Below, in pieces: positions 39,032 to 49,320 of a stretch of DNA of 64,000 nt; position 1 is the first letter of the stretch; every line of letters begins with the position of its first letter. A model generated the notes under the pieces. The model was not told where the DNA came from, searched no databases, and worked only from the letters and a program-made list of their open reading frames with translations. This DNA comes from Terrimonas sp937888905 (GTDB lineage Bacteria > Bacteroidota > Bacteroidia > Chitinophagales > Chitinophagaceae), in contig CALATA010000006.1 in the NCBI GenBank assembly GCA_937888905.1, positions 1 through 64,000 of the forward strand, read 5' to 3'. The position numbers and the translations under genes are program-made.

Positions 39032-41170
39032 TTGGAAGTAAGACGTGACATACTATGGCGAGTGTACTGCTGTTTCATCGGCATGGCATTGCTGTGTGTA
39101 TTCATCCTCGGGAAAGCGTTTTACTTACAAGGTGTACAAGGTAATTACTGGCGCCAGATGAGCGACAGCATGCACCAGAAGATCGTAGAACTGGATGCCG
39201 ACCGCGGTACCATTTACAGCGAAGACGGGCAAATGCTCAGCACCTCCCTACCACAGTTCGATATCTATATGGACATGCAGGCAGATGGATTACGCGAGAA
39301 GAACGGACGCATTTTCCAGGAGAACATCGATTCATTCTCACGTGCCATGGCCGGCTACTTCGGTGATAAATCAGCCGCGCAGTACAAAACAGAACTGCAG
39401 GTGGCTTTCCGCCAGAAGAAACGTTATTTCCCGCTCCGAAAAAAAATGTCTTTTGAAGAATACAAGGCATTCAGGCAGTTTCCCCTCGTGAAACTCGGCC
39501 GCAATAAAAGCGGTGTGATCGTGGAAGAGAACAGCAAACGCCTCGCGCCATTCGGCTTACTAGCCAACCGTACGATAGGTCTTTCGAGAGAACACGTGGC
39601 CAGCGATGGTAAAGTGAAAAAGATGAACGTAGGACTCGAGATGAGTTACGATAGCCTGCTCACCGGCCAGAAAGGCCAGCGGCTCGTTCGCTTTATCGCC
39701 GGCGGTGCCGTACCTGTGGAGGGCTTCCAGGTGGAACCCGAAAACGGAAGAGACGTTTATACCACCATCGATGTAAACATGCAGGACGTGGTGCAAACCT
39801 CGCTGCTCAAAGTAATGGTGCAGAGCGAAGCACTATATGGCACCTGCATCCTGATGGAAACAAAGACCGGCAAGATCAAAGCCATCGCCAACTTGGGACG
39901 CCGACCCGATGGTACTTACTGGGAAGATGATAACTACGCATTGCGTGTAACAGAACCCGGATCCACCATTAAACTGGTCACACTGCTCGCAGTGCTGGAG
40001 AAAGGTACTTCCAAGCTGGACGATATGGTGGAAGTGGGAAGCGCAGGCCGCATGGTGGTAGGTCCGAGAAATATCAACGATGCCGAACGTTCGCCCAAAC
40101 CGGTTTTAACGGTGAAGGAATGTTTCGCACATAGTTCGAATGTGGGCATGGGCAAACTCGCTTTCAAAGCATTTGCGCAAAAACCCGAAGAGTTCCGCGA
40201 GTACCTCCATCGCTATCACATGGATGTGCCTTCGCCCATAGATCTTTCACATTTACCTAAACCCATGGTAGCACCCCTGCAGAAAAGCCACGGTGGTGTG
40301 ATGAACATGATCACCATGAGCTTTGGTTACGCAGTGCAGGTAAGTCCGTTGCATACCGTTACGCTTTACAATGCCATCGCCAATGACGGCAAAATGATGA
40401 AGCCCTATCTGGTCAACAGCATTCGTGAGAATGGTGTATTGGTAAAAGAGTTTGAGCCGCAGGCCATCGAAAAAAGTATTGCCAGCGCTTCATCGGTCAA
40501 AGCTGCCCGCGAAAGCATGGAAGCCGTGATCACCGAAGGCACCGGTAAATACGCGTTCAAGGACATGCCTTTCAAAATCGCAGGTAAAACAGGCACCGCA
40601 CACGTAGCCGACGGCAGCGTGAAGTACAGCGATGGTGTGTACCAGGCATCTTTCGTCGGATATTTTCCCGCAGATCAGCCGCAATACACCTGTATCGTAG
40701 TGATCCGCAGTAAACCACATGCCGCTGTTCACTATGGTGGCTCGCTGGCAGGACCTGTGTTCCGCGAAGTGGCAACCAAAGTGTACGCCATGTATGTTAA
40801 CCGTAAATCGCCTACACCCTTTGTTCCGAAACGCGACAGCAGCTCTTACTTTTTTGCGGGCGACGCAGGCGATATCAAAAAAGTTTTGCAAACACTCAGG
40901 GTGCCCTTCCGCGATTCAGTGAATGAGCAGACCTGGACAAACGTTTATGGAAATGCGGGCGGCACCGGCCAACCGGTGTTGAGTGTGAACAGAGTGCGGA
41001 AAGAACTGATGCCAAACGTACGGGGAATGGGCTTGCGGGATGCCTTGTATATGCTGGAGAGTCTCGGTTTGAAAGTGACGATAAAAGGTAAAGGAAAAGT
41101 AATCAGCCAGTCAGTATCACCCGGCACGGCCATCAACCGCAACCTGGCAGTGGTACTCGATCTGGGATAA
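39032..41170 (+). CDS. ftsI: Division transpeptidase FtsI (PBP3) with PASTA domain
   Basis: 712 aa with a TTG start, chosen because MEVRRDILWRVY precedes the TM helix (about 10-32) as in relatives and no upstream ATG is in frame. Class B PBP: catalytic STIK (Ser311), SSN (368-370) and KTGT (519-522). A single PASTA domain (about 655-712, MPNVRGMGLRDALYMLESLGLKVTIKGKGKV) closes the protein. It cross-links septal peptidoglycan. murE follows by 9 bp. Confidence 0.93.
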   Translation: MEVRRDILWRVYCCFIGMALLCVFILGKAFYLQGVQGNYWRQMSDSMHQKIVELDADRGTIYSEDGQMLSTSLPQFDIYMDMQADGLREKNGRIFQENIDSFSRAMAGYFGDKSAAQYKTELQVAFRQKKRYFPLRKKMSFEEYKAFRQFPLVKLGRNKSGVIVEENSKRLAPFGLLANRTIGLSREHVASDGKVKKMNVGLEMSYDSLLTGQKGQRLVRFIAGGAVPVEGFQVEPENGRDVYTTIDVNMQDVVQTSLLKVMVQSEALYGTCILMETKTGKIKAIANLGRRPDGTYWEDDNYALRVTEPGSTIKLVTLLAVLEKGTSKLDDMVEVGSAGRMVVGPRNINDAERSPKPVLTVKECFAHSSNVGMGKLAFKAFAQKPEEFREYLHRYHMDVPSPIDLSHLPKPMVAPLQKSHGGVMNMITMSFGYAVQVSPLHTVTLYNAIANDGKMMKPYLVNSIRENGVLVKEFEPQAIEKSIASASSVKAARESMEAVITEGTGKYAFKDMPFKIAGKTGTAHVADGSVKYSDGVYQASFVGYFPADQPQYTCIVVIRSKPHAAVHYGGSLAGPVFREVATKVYAMYVNRKSPTPFVPKRDSSSYFFAGDAGDIKKVLQTLRVPFRDSVNEQTWTNVYGNAGGTGQPVLSVNRVRKELMPNVRGMGLRDALYMLESLGLKVTIKGKGKVISQSVSPGTAINRNLAVVLDLG

Positions 41171-41179
41171 AAGATAGCA

Positions 41180-42643
41180 GTGTTATTACAGGATGTACTA
41201 TATAAAGTGGCGCTGCGCTCGGTGCAAGGAAGTACCGGTGTGGAGATCAGCGACGTTTCGCTGGACTCAAGAGCGGTTCAATCCGGTACCGCTTTCATCG
41301 CTGTGAAAGGTTCGGCAACAGACGGACATCAGTTCATTGAAAAAGCAATAGAAAAAGGTGCAACAGCAATCATCGCTGAACAGCTTCCCGGAGAAAAGAA
41401 GGCAGGTGTGGTATATGTAGAGGTAGAGAACAGTGCCATCGCCGCAGGTTACATGGCTTCAAATTTTTTCGGTCAGCCCTCCGCGTCGCTTCACCTGGTG
41501 GGGGTTACGGGCACCAACGGCAAAACAACCATCGCCACGTTATTGTACAAACTCTTTGCCGCACTCGGTTATCACTGCGGATTGATCAGTACGGTAGCCA
41601 ATCACATAGGCGATCGTGTGTTGCAGGCCACACATACCACACCGGATGCCGTCAGTCTTAACCGGCTGCTGCGCCAGATGAATGACGAAGGTTGTTCGCA
41701 TGTGTTCATGGAAGTGAGTTCGCACGCAGTGCACCAGCATCGCATCGCGGGACTGCAATTTGCCGGAGGCATTTTCAGCAACATCACGCATGATCACCTG
41801 GATTATCATAAAACATTTGATGAGTACATCCGGGTAAAAAAAGCCTTTTTCGACGGTCTGCCTTCAGCAGCCTTTGCCATCAGCAATGCCGATGACAAAC
41901 GCGGATTGGTAATGTTGCAGAACACCCCGGCCCGCAAATACCTGTATAGTCTCAAAACGCTGGCAGATTTTAAAGGCAAGCTCATTGAAAATAATCTTTC
42001 AGGATTGGTGATGCTGGTCGGAGATCAGGAAGTGCATTTCCGGCTGATAGGAGAGTTCAACGCCTATAACCTGCTCGCTGTTTACGGCGCGGCAGTTTGC
42101 CTGGGTGAAGACAAACAGGAGATACTCCGTTGCCTCAGCGTACTCACAGGTGCGGAAGGCCGCTTCGATTATCTCATTTCTCCGGTTGATAAACTCATCA
42201 CCATTGTTGATTATGCACACACGCCGGATGCTTTGCTGAATGTGCTGGCCACGATCAACAAACTAAAGAAAGGAACCGAGCAGGTGATTACGGTAGTAGG
42301 ATGTGGAGGAGACCGGGACAAAACAAAAAGACCCGTGATGGCGCAGGCCGCCTGTGAACACAGCGACCGTGCCATCTTCACCAGTGATAATCCAAGAAGT
42401 GAAGATCCGGAACAGATCATCCGCGACATGGAAGAAGGATTGCCTGCCGCGTCCCGGAGAAAATACATCGCGATCACCGACCGCCGCGAAGCCATCAAAA
42501 CGGCGATCAGTCTCGCAAACCCCGGCGATATCATCCTGGTAGCCGGTAAAGGACACGAAAAGTACCAGGATATAAAAGGAGTAAAACATCATTTCGACGA
42601 TAAAGAAACCGTGCAGGATTTGTTTGAAACATTAGGCAGATAA
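41180..42643 (+). CDS. murE: UDP-MurNAc-tripeptide ligase MurE (meso-DAP adding)
   Basis: 487 aa, GTG start. ATP-binding GVTGTNGKTT (about 110-119), HTTPDAVSLNRLLRQM, EVSSHAVHQHR and VDYAHTPDAL are Mur-ligase motifs. TSDNPRSEDP contains the DNPR motif that marks specificity for meso-diaminopimelate. It adds the third residue of the stem peptide in the cytoplasm. Start codon: GTG fits length and spacing; no better ATG is present. Confidence 0.96.
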   Translation: MLLQDVLYKVALRSVQGSTGVEISDVSLDSRAVQSGTAFIAVKGSATDGHQFIEKAIEKGATAIIAEQLPGEKKAGVVYVEVENSAIAAGYMASNFFGQPSASLHLVGVTGTNGKTTIATLLYKLFAALGYHCGLISTVANHIGDRVLQATHTTPDAVSLNRLLRQMNDEGCSHVFMEVSSHAVHQHRIAGLQFAGGIFSNITHDHLDYHKTFDEYIRVKKAFFDGLPSAAFAISNADDKRGLVMLQNTPARKYLYSLKTLADFKGKLIENNLSGLVMLVGDQEVHFRLIGEFNAYNLLAVYGAAVCLGEDKQEILRCLSVLTGAEGRFDYLISPVDKLITIVDYAHTPDALLNVLATINKLKKGTEQVITVVGCGGDRDKTKRPVMAQAACEHSDRAIFTSDNPRSEDPEQIIRDMEEGLPAASRRKYIAITDRREAIKTAISLANPGDIILVAGKGHEKYQDIKGVKHHFDDKETVQDLFETLGR

Positions 42644-42677
42644 CAGAGCAGTTTCAAAACGCAATAAAGCAGTAAGC

Positions 42678-43961
42678 ATGTTATATCATTTATTTGAATG
42701 GTTTAAAGAACAGGGGATCAAGTTTCCGGGCAGTGAGCTCTTCCGGTTCATTTCCTTCCGCGTGCTGCTGGCGCTGTTGCTGTCTCTTGCCATCACGATG
42801 GTGTTTGGTAAAAAACTGATCCGCTATTTGCAGCAAAAGCAAGTTGGTGAATCGGTACGCGACCTCGGACTGGCAGGCGAACAAATGAAAAAGGGAACGC
42901 CGACCATGGGCGGACTGATCATCATCCTCGCCATTCTTGTGCCTACGCTGCTGCTGGCGAGATTGAACACGGTTTATATCATCCTCATGTTGGTGGCCAC
43001 CGTATGGCTGGGCACGATCGGGTTCATCGACGACTACCTGAAACTGCGGGCCAAGCGTATCGCACAACAACAAGGTATTGCTTATAAGAAAGGAGATAAA
43101 GACGGACTGGCCGGATGGTTCAAAGTACTGGGACAGGTTGGTTTGGGCATCACTATCGGCGCAGTTCTTTATTTCAACAGCAACGTCATCATCTGGCGCG
43201 AATTCGTTGGCACAGAACAACAAGCCAAGGCGGATACCACCGTATTTCCGAAGGAAGTAAACGGGCGCACCAAATATTTTACGGAATCGAAAACGCCGAT
43301 CACCACGATTCCATTTGTAAAAGGACATGAGTTCAATTATTCCAAATTGCTGCCGGCCGGTTTGCGTGATTACACATGGGTGTTGTATATCCTCGTGGTG
43401 ATCTTCATCATTACCGCGGTGTCGAACGGATCGAATATAACGGACGGATTGGACGGGCTGGCAACAGGCACCTCGGCGGTGATCGGTGTCTGTCTCGGCA
43501 TCTTCGCTTATGCGAGTGGTAGTTTGTTCTTTGCCGACTACCTCAATATCATGTATATCCCGAACCTTGGCGAGCTATCGATATTCATCGCAGCCATGAT
43601 CGGAGCATGTGTTGGATTTCTCTGGTATAACTCTTATCCGGCGCAGGTATTCATGGGAGATACTGGCAGCCTCACATTGGGAGGATTGATAGCAGCGATT
43701 GCCATCATCGTACACAAAGAATTGCTGATACCTATTTTCTGCGGCGTGTTCCTGGTGGAAAGTTTAAGTGTGATGCTGCAGGTAGGTTATTTCAAATACA
43801 CCAAGCGGAAATATGGCGAAGGTCGCAGGATCTTCCTGATGAGTCCGCTGCACCACCACTATCAGAAGAAAGGATACCACGAAGCCAAGATCGTAACGCG
43901 TTTCTGGCTGGTGACCATCCTCTGTGTGCTGGTGAGTATCGCTACCCTCAAGCTGCGTTAA
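42678..43961 (+). CDS. mraY: Phospho-MurNAc-pentapeptide translocase MraY
   Basis: 427 aa with about ten membrane helices. KKGTPTMGGLIII, IGFIDDYLKLRAKR (Mg-binding Asp pair), NGSNITDGLDGLATGTSA and FMGDTGSLTLGGLIAAI are MraY motifs, and MSPLHHHYQKKGYHEAKIV near the end is the family's HHH motif. An insert of about 50 residues (KADTTVFPKEVNGRTKYF...) between helices is typical of Bacteroidota. It makes lipid I. A 183-bp gap follows. Confidence 0.97.
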   Translation: MLYHLFEWFKEQGIKFPGSELFRFISFRVLLALLLSLAITMVFGKKLIRYLQQKQVGESVRDLGLAGEQMKKGTPTMGGLIIILAILVPTLLLARLNTVYIILMLVATVWLGTIGFIDDYLKLRAKRIAQQQGIAYKKGDKDGLAGWFKVLGQVGLGITIGAVLYFNSNVIIWREFVGTEQQAKADTTVFPKEVNGRTKYFTESKTPITTIPFVKGHEFNYSKLLPAGLRDYTWVLYILVVIFIITAVSNGSNITDGLDGLATGTSAVIGVCLGIFAYASGSLFFADYLNIMYIPNLGELSIFIAAMIGACVGFLWYNSYPAQVFMGDTGSLTLGGLIAAIAIIVHKELLIPIFCGVFLVESLSVMLQVGYFKYTKRKYGEGRRIFLMSPLHHHYQKKGYHEAKIVTRFWLVTILCVLVSIATLKLR

Positions 43962-44144
43962 GCCTGAAGGGAAGGAACGAAGAAAACAGTTCCGAAGGAA
44001 AATGAAAACCCGTCCAAACCCAGGGGCAAGGACTCTTGAAAAACCAGCCACTGCTTATCCGATACCTCTTGAACGACCCGTCTGATTGAAAGTTTTTGTG
44101 AGATCCAATGCTTTTGAAAAACTCCTTCCGTACAACGGAACACC

Positions 44145-45482
44145 ATGAAGAAAAGATTAGTCATACTCGGTGGCAGCGAAAGCGGCGTGGGCGCGGCCCT
44201 GCTCGGCAGCAAGCAAGGGTATGACGTGTGGGTGTCGGATGGAGGCTCTTTGAAGGAAATTTATCGTAACGAACTGGCAGCGGCCGGTATCGGTTGGGAG
44301 GAAGGCGGACACACCGAAGAAACGGTTCTCAATGCCGACCTCGTGGTGAAAAGCCCCGGTATACCGGATAAAGCGCCGCTGATCAAAAAGATCCGCAGCA
44401 GCAACATCCCGGTGATCAGCGAAATCGAACTGGCCTACCGCTACAAAGGTGACAGCCGTATCGTAGCTATCACGGGCAGTAACGGAAAGACCACTACCAC
44501 AGCGCTTACCCATTTTATCCTGACCACAGGAGGAATAGATGCGGCACTCGTAGGCAATATCGGTTTCTCCTTTGCCCGCCAGGTGGCTGTTGATCCCAAA
44601 CCGGTTTATGTGGTGGAAGTGAGCAGCTTTCAATTGGATGACATCGAAAGCTTCCGGCCCGATGTGGCCATCCTCACCAACATAACCGAGGACCATCTCG
44701 ACCGTTACGATTACAAATTTGAAAACTATATCCGAAGCAAGTTTCGCATTGCCATGAATCAGCAACCAGGAGATGCATTCATTTACAATGCCGATGACGA
44801 AGTAACGATGCAATATATAAACAAGGTCAATATTCACTCTAACCATATACTCATCAGTATGAGAAAAGAAACTAACGGCGCATTTATCAAAGACGGAGAC
44901 ATGTATGTACGGACAGGCGAGGATTTTACCGCAATGAGTGTTTATGATTTTACCCTGAAAGGGAAACACAACCAATACAATACCATGGCAGCATGTGTGG
45001 CCGGAGCCACGATGGACATCCGGAAAGAAAAGATCAGGGAGGCGGTGCAAACCTTCCAGAACCTCGAACACCGCATGGAGTTCGTGGCCACGATCCGCGG
45101 AGTGGAGTTTATCAATGATAGCAAGGCTACCAATGTGAACTCTACCTGGTATGCTTTGGAAAGCATGACAAAGCCCACCGTGCTCATCCTGGGTGGCGTA
45201 GATAAAGGCAATGATTATTCACTCATCGCCGAATTGGTTCAGGAAAAAGTGAAAGCGATCGTTTGCCTCGGTACCGACAACTTGAAAATTCACGAGGCAT
45301 TTGCTTCGCTGAACATACCGATGGCGGATGCCGCTACTGCAGCCGATGCAGTACAGGCCGCTTTTCATTTTGCAGAAAAAGGAAACACGGTCCTGCTGAG
45401 CCCCGCTTGTGCCAGCTTCGACCTTTTTAAAAACTACGAAGACAGAGGCAACCAGTTCAAGCAGGCTGTAAAAGACCTCTGA
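44145..45482 (+). CDS. murD: UDP-MurNAc-Ala-D-Glu ligase MurD
   Basis: 445 aa. N-terminal nucleotide-binding fold RLVILGGSESGVGAA, then AITGSNGKTTTTAL (P-loop, about 106-119), EVSSFQLDDI, NITEDHLDRY, FINDSKATNVNSTWYAL and LLSPACASFDLFKNYEDRGNQFK. It adds D-glutamate to UDP-MurNAc-L-Ala. The preceding 183-bp gap (43962-44144) is the longest in the cluster. It has a weak inverted pair GTTCCG/CGGAAC and a 27-codon Pro-rich ORF (44002-44085) that I do not consider proven. Confidence 0.97.
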   Translation: MKKRLVILGGSESGVGAALLGSKQGYDVWVSDGGSLKEIYRNELAAAGIGWEEGGHTEETVLNADLVVKSPGIPDKAPLIKKIRSSNIPVISEIELAYRYKGDSRIVAITGSNGKTTTTALTHFILTTGGIDAALVGNIGFSFARQVAVDPKPVYVVEVSSFQLDDIESFRPDVAILTNITEDHLDRYDYKFENYIRSKFRIAMNQQPGDAFIYNADDEVTMQYINKVNIHSNHILISMRKETNGAFIKDGDMYVRTGEDFTAMSVYDFTLKGKHNQYNTMAACVAGATMDIRKEKIREAVQTFQNLEHRMEFVATIRGVEFINDSKATNVNSTWYALESMTKPTVLILGGVDKGNDYSLIAELVQEKVKAIVCLGTDNLKIHEAFASLNIPMADAATAADAVQAAFHFAEKGNTVLLSPACASFDLFKNYEDRGNQFKQAVKDL

Positions 45483-45495
45483 GGTAAAACAATTG

Positions 45496-46770
45496 ATGGA
45501 CGTAACCGCTGATATAGCACAAACACCGGCACCCGAACCACGCAAGTGGGGATCGGGCCTGCAGAAACACACGCGTGGTGACAAGGTCATCTGGGCTCTC
45601 GTGGTCCTGTTGACCCTTGTGTCATTATTAGCCGTGTACAGTGCTACCGGTTCGCTTGCTTATAAAAATTACAAGGGCAACACGGAAGTATACCTGTTCA
45701 AACAGGTGGCCTTTATCATGATCGGTATCATGGTGATCTATTTCGCTCACCGCGTCAACTATACGATCTATTCGAAAGTGGCCAAAATACTTTTCCTGTT
45801 GACCATTCCTTTGCTCTTCTACACCTTGTTCTTCGGTGTGCGGATGAACGAAGGAAGCCGTTGGATCCGTCTGCCGATCATCAACATGACCATGCAGACC
45901 TCCGACCTGGCCAAGCTCGCCTTGTTTATGTACCTCGCGCGTTTGCTCAGCCGGAAACAACAGGTGATCAAAGATTTTAAGAAAGGATTTATTCCGGTAA
46001 TGATCCCCGTGGCCATTACCTGTATGCTCATCGCACCGGCCAACCTGTCCACCGCTTTATTGCTTGGCGCAAGTTGCCTGATGCTGCTGTTTATCGGAAG
46101 AGCCAATGGCAAGCACATCCTGCTGGTGATCGGTATTGCCTGCATCCCGCTGGTCTTATTGATCTCGGCGGCCATGATCAGGCATAGCTCGGGGGGCGAT
46201 GAACCGGTGGTGAGCGGGAAGACTTCCGGTGGTTTGCTCGCAAGGGTGAACACATGGGTCGGCCGTGTAGAGAATTTTATGTACGGTGGTAAAGATGCCG
46301 ACAACGACGAAATGTACCAGGTGAACCAGGCCAAGATCGCTATCGCAAAAGGCGGTCTGCTGGGTGTAGGTCCGGGCAACAGCACAACGCGTGACTACCT
46401 GCCGCAGGCCTACAACGACTTCATCTTTGCCATCATTATTGAAGAGTACGGCTTGATCGGAGGAGCCTTTATCATATTCGTATACCTGGTATTTCTGTTC
46501 AGGTGTATACGCATTTTTAAAAAATGCCCCTTTGCCTTCGGCGCATTCCTGGCATTGGGGCTGAGCTTTACGCTGGCCATACAGGCGATTGCCAACATGG
46601 CCGTAACAGTTAATCTTTTTCCGGTAACGGGTGTGACGTTGCCGCTGGTGAGTATGGGAGGATCGAGCTTCCTGTTTACCTGTTTGTCGATCGGTATTAT
46701 CCTGAGCGTATCGAGAAACGTGGAGCAGTCGGAAGGAAATAAACCATTGGCAGAAACGGCGGAAGCATAA
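45496..46770 (+). CDS. ftsW: Septal peptidoglycan polymerase FtsW
   Basis: 424 aa from ATG-45496, one codon after an alternative TTG. SEDS-family glycosyltransferase with about ten membrane helices: LVSLLAVYSATGSLAY, LFFGVRMNEGSRWIRL, LIAPANLSTALLL, GPGNSTTRDYLPQAYNDFIFAIIIEEYGLIGG (catalytic loop) and TGVTLPLVSMGGSSFL. It polymerises lipid II at the septum with FtsI. It lies 13 bp after murD; murG follows by 11 bp. Confidence 0.96.
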   Translation: MDVTADIAQTPAPEPRKWGSGLQKHTRGDKVIWALVVLLTLVSLLAVYSATGSLAYKNYKGNTEVYLFKQVAFIMIGIMVIYFAHRVNYTIYSKVAKILFLLTIPLLFYTLFFGVRMNEGSRWIRLPIINMTMQTSDLAKLALFMYLARLLSRKQQVIKDFKKGFIPVMIPVAITCMLIAPANLSTALLLGASCLMLLFIGRANGKHILLVIGIACIPLVLLISAAMIRHSSGGDEPVVSGKTSGGLLARVNTWVGRVENFMYGGKDADNDEMYQVNQAKIAIAKGGLLGVGPGNSTTRDYLPQAYNDFIFAIIIEEYGLIGGAFIIFVYLVFLFRCIRIFKKCPFAFGAFLALGLSFTLAIQAIANMAVTVNLFPVTGVTLPLVSMGGSSFLFTCLSIGIILSVSRNVEQSEGNKPLAETAEA

Positions 46771-46781
46771 AAACAAAATAA

Positions 46782-47879
46782 TTGAACAAACGCATCATCA
46801 TAGCAGGAGGAGGAACGGGCGGACATATTTTTCCCGCTGTCGCCATTGCCAACGCCATTAAGAAAATAGAACCGGCAACCGAATTCCTGTTTATCGGTGC
46901 AAAGGGAAAAATGGAGATGGAAAAAGTGCCCCAGGCGGGTTACCGCATCGAAGGGTTGGATATCGCGGGGTATAACAGAAGTTCTTTGTTAAAAAATCTT
47001 GGTTTGCCATTCAAGCTGATCAAAAGTTTTTTCCAGGTCAGAAAAATCATTGGTGGTTTCAAACCGGATGCGGTGATCGGCGTGGGAGGCTATTCCAGCT
47101 TTCCGGTATTGCGCTATGCGCAATCCAAAGGCATCCTCACTTTCATTCATGAATCGAATTCATTCGCCGGTAAGTCCAATATAATGCTGGGGAAAAAAGC
47201 TACCCGCATATTCACCGGTACCCCGGGCATGGGAAAATTCTTCCCGCCCGATCGTACGCAGGTGACGGGTAATCCGGTGCGTGCTGCAATCGCTGCCTCA
47301 CAGGTAACGCAGGAAGAAGGACTGAACTTCTTTTCGCTGAAGCCCGGACAAAAAACATTGCTCGTAGTCGGTGGAAGTCTCGGTGCGCGTTCGATCAATG
47401 AAGCCGTAAATGCAGATCTCGATGAATTGATCGCTGCAGGATTGCAGGTGATCTGGCAAACGGGAAAACCTTATGCAGCTACAGCCATTGAGCGCGTGAA
47501 AAATAAAACAGGTGTATGGGCATCCGATTTCATTACTAAAATGGAATATGCTTATGCCGCTGCCGATATCATTGTTGCCCGCGCAGGAGCGATGACCGTA
47601 GCAGAAGTATGTGTGGCAGGAAAACCGGTGGTATTTGTCCCGTATCCATACGCAGCCGAAGATCACCAGACCGTGAATGCCCGGCAACTGGTAAATCAAA
47701 AGGCTGCCATCATGATCCCGGACAGTGATGTAAGAGAACAGTTGCTGCCTGTGGTAACAGCGCTGGCAATCGATGAGGAAAAACAAAAGGAAATGAGCGA
47801 CCATATCCGTTCGCTGGCGGTTCACAATGCCGATGAGGTAATTGCTTTGGAAATACTGCAACGGATAAGTAATAAATAA
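46782..47879 (+). CDS. murG: Lipid II synthase MurG
   Basis: 365 aa with a TTG start; the glycine-rich loop IIIAGGGTGGHIFPAVA begins at residue 4, so no later start is possible. GVGGYSSFPVL, FIHESNSFAGKSN, VTGNPVR, VVGGSLGARSINEAV and VARAGAMTVAEVCVAGKPVVFVPYPYAAEDHQTVNA are GT28 motifs for UDP-GlcNAc binding. It transfers GlcNAc to lipid I at the inner membrane face. murC starts one base after the stop. Confidence 0.97.
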   Translation: MNKRIIIAGGGTGGHIFPAVAIANAIKKIEPATEFLFIGAKGKMEMEKVPQAGYRIEGLDIAGYNRSSLLKNLGLPFKLIKSFFQVRKIIGGFKPDAVIGVGGYSSFPVLRYAQSKGILTFIHESNSFAGKSNIMLGKKATRIFTGTPGMGKFFPPDRTQVTGNPVRAAIAASQVTQEEGLNFFSLKPGQKTLLVVGGSLGARSINEAVNADLDELIAAGLQVIWQTGKPYAATAIERVKNKTGVWASDFITKMEYAYAAADIIVARAGAMTVAEVCVAGKPVVFVPYPYAAEDHQTVNARQLVNQKAAIMIPDSDVREQLLPVVTALAIDEEKQKEMSDHIRSLAVHNADEVIALEILQRISNK

Positions 47880-47880
47880 A

Positions 47881-49320
47881 GTGAAAAGCAATATCACCAT
47901 ACAACGATTTCCTCAACCCGTGGCCGGTGGTCATGGAGGCACGCTGTCGCTTGACTCGATCCGCGAAGTGTATTTCATTGGTATTGGCGGAATCGGCATG
48001 AGTGCAGTAGCACGCTATTTTCATGCGCGTGGTGTAACCGTGAGTGGTTATGATCGTACATCGACGGTATTGACCCAGGCACTCGAGGCAGAAGGGATTC
48101 CGGTACATTATACAGAAGAAGTAATGAGTGTGCCTTCTTCGCCGGACCTGGTGGTTTACACGCCGGCCATTCCCACAGGGAATAAAGAACTGGCCTATTG
48201 CCGCGAGCAGGGGATGATGGTGGTGAAAAGAAGTGATGTATTGCAGATTATTTCCGCGGGTTCTTTTAATATCTGCATCGCAGGTACGCATGGCAAAACA
48301 ACCATCACCACCATGATAGCGCACCTGCTGCGCGATACGGGTTATGGTTGCAATGCTTTTCTTGGTGGCATCGCCGCCAACTATGGTACCAATTTCTGGA
48401 GCGATCCGCGCAATGTATGTGTGATCGAAGCAGATGAATACGACAGAAGTTTTTTGAAATTAAGTCCCGATATAGCCGTAATCACTGCCATGGATGCGGA
48501 TCATCTCGATATCTACGGCAGCGGTGATGCAGTGGAACAGGCATTCATCGATTTTGCCGGTTGCATCAAACCCGGCGGTCTGCTCGTGAAGCAACATGGC
48601 CTGCACAGAGGCCGCGAGTTGAAAGCCGACAGATTGTTAGCATACAGTTTGCAGAACGATCAGGCCGATGCATACGCTGCCAACATCCGCATGGACCAGG
48701 GCAGTTATGATTTTGATGTTGTGCTGACGGATAAACGAATTGAAAGTGTTCGCCTCAACATGGGCGGTATGCACAACGTGGAAAACATGGTAGCCGCCAT
48801 CGCCGTAGCCGATTCATTGGGAATCGATGCAGACCTGATCCGCAAAGCGGTGGCCTCATTCAAGGGAGTACGCCGCCGGTTTGAATACCAGGTGAAGAAT
48901 GATAAGCTGGTTTATATCGACGACTATGCGCATCATCCGGAAGAATTGCGTCCGCTGATAAACGGCGCGCGTGCTTTGTTTCCGGGACGTCGATGCACGG
49001 TGATCTTTCAGCCGCATCTCTTTACCCGCACGCGCGACTTTGTGGAAGGATTTGCCGAAGTGCTGGACCTGGCCGACCAGGTAATATTATTGCCGATCTA
49101 TCCTGCGAGAGAGTTGCCGTTGGAAGGTGTCACAAGTGAGATCATTGCAGAAAAGATGCAGCACGCAAAAGTTTCGATCATTGAAAAAGATAAAATAATG
49201 TCCTGGTTGCAGGATACCTATAAACCTTCGATGAACGGTGAGTTCGGAGAGTTGTTGATTACGGCCGGTGCCGGCGATATCGATACACTCGTGAAACCGT
49301 TCAGGGAAGCATTGGCATGA
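47881..49320 (+). CDS. murC: UDP-MurNAc-L-alanine ligase MurC
   Basis: 479 aa with a GTG start, one base after murG. VYFIGIGGIGMSAVARYFHARG (nucleotide-binding, about 30-51), AGTHGKTTITTM (P-loop), EADEYDRSF, MDADHLDIYG, YIDDYAHHPEE and IFQPHLFTRTRDF are Mur-ligase motifs. It adds the first L-alanine. About 25 residues precede the core, slightly longer than usual, so the true start might be internal. It ends in ATGA overlapping ftsQ. Confidence 0.96.
   Translation: MKSNITIQRFPQPVAGGHGGTLSLDSIREVYFIGIGGIGMSAVARYFHARGVTVSGYDRTSTVLTQALEAEGIPVHYTEEVMSVPSSPDLVVYTPAIPTGNKELAYCREQGMMVVKRSDVLQIISAGSFNICIAGTHGKTTITTMIAHLLRDTGYGCNAFLGGIAANYGTNFWSDPRNVCVIEADEYDRSFLKLSPDIAVITAMDADHLDIYGSGDAVEQAFIDFAGCIKPGGLLVKQHGLHRGRELKADRLLAYSLQNDQADAYAANIRMDQGSYDFDVVLTDKRIESVRLNMGGMHNVENMVAAIAVADSLGIDADLIRKAVASFKGVRRRFEYQVKNDKLVYIDDYAHHPEELRPLINGARALFPGRRCTVIFQPHLFTRTRDFVEGFAEVLDLADQVILLPIYPARELPLEGVTSEIIAEKMQHAKVSIIEKDKIMSWLQDTYKPSMNGEFGELLITAGAGDIDTLVKPFREALA

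Noticed and set aside
44002..44085. 27-codon Pro-rich ORF in the mraY-murD gap
   Set aside because: Short, no conserved features, and a frame this long is expected by chance; mentioned only under murD.
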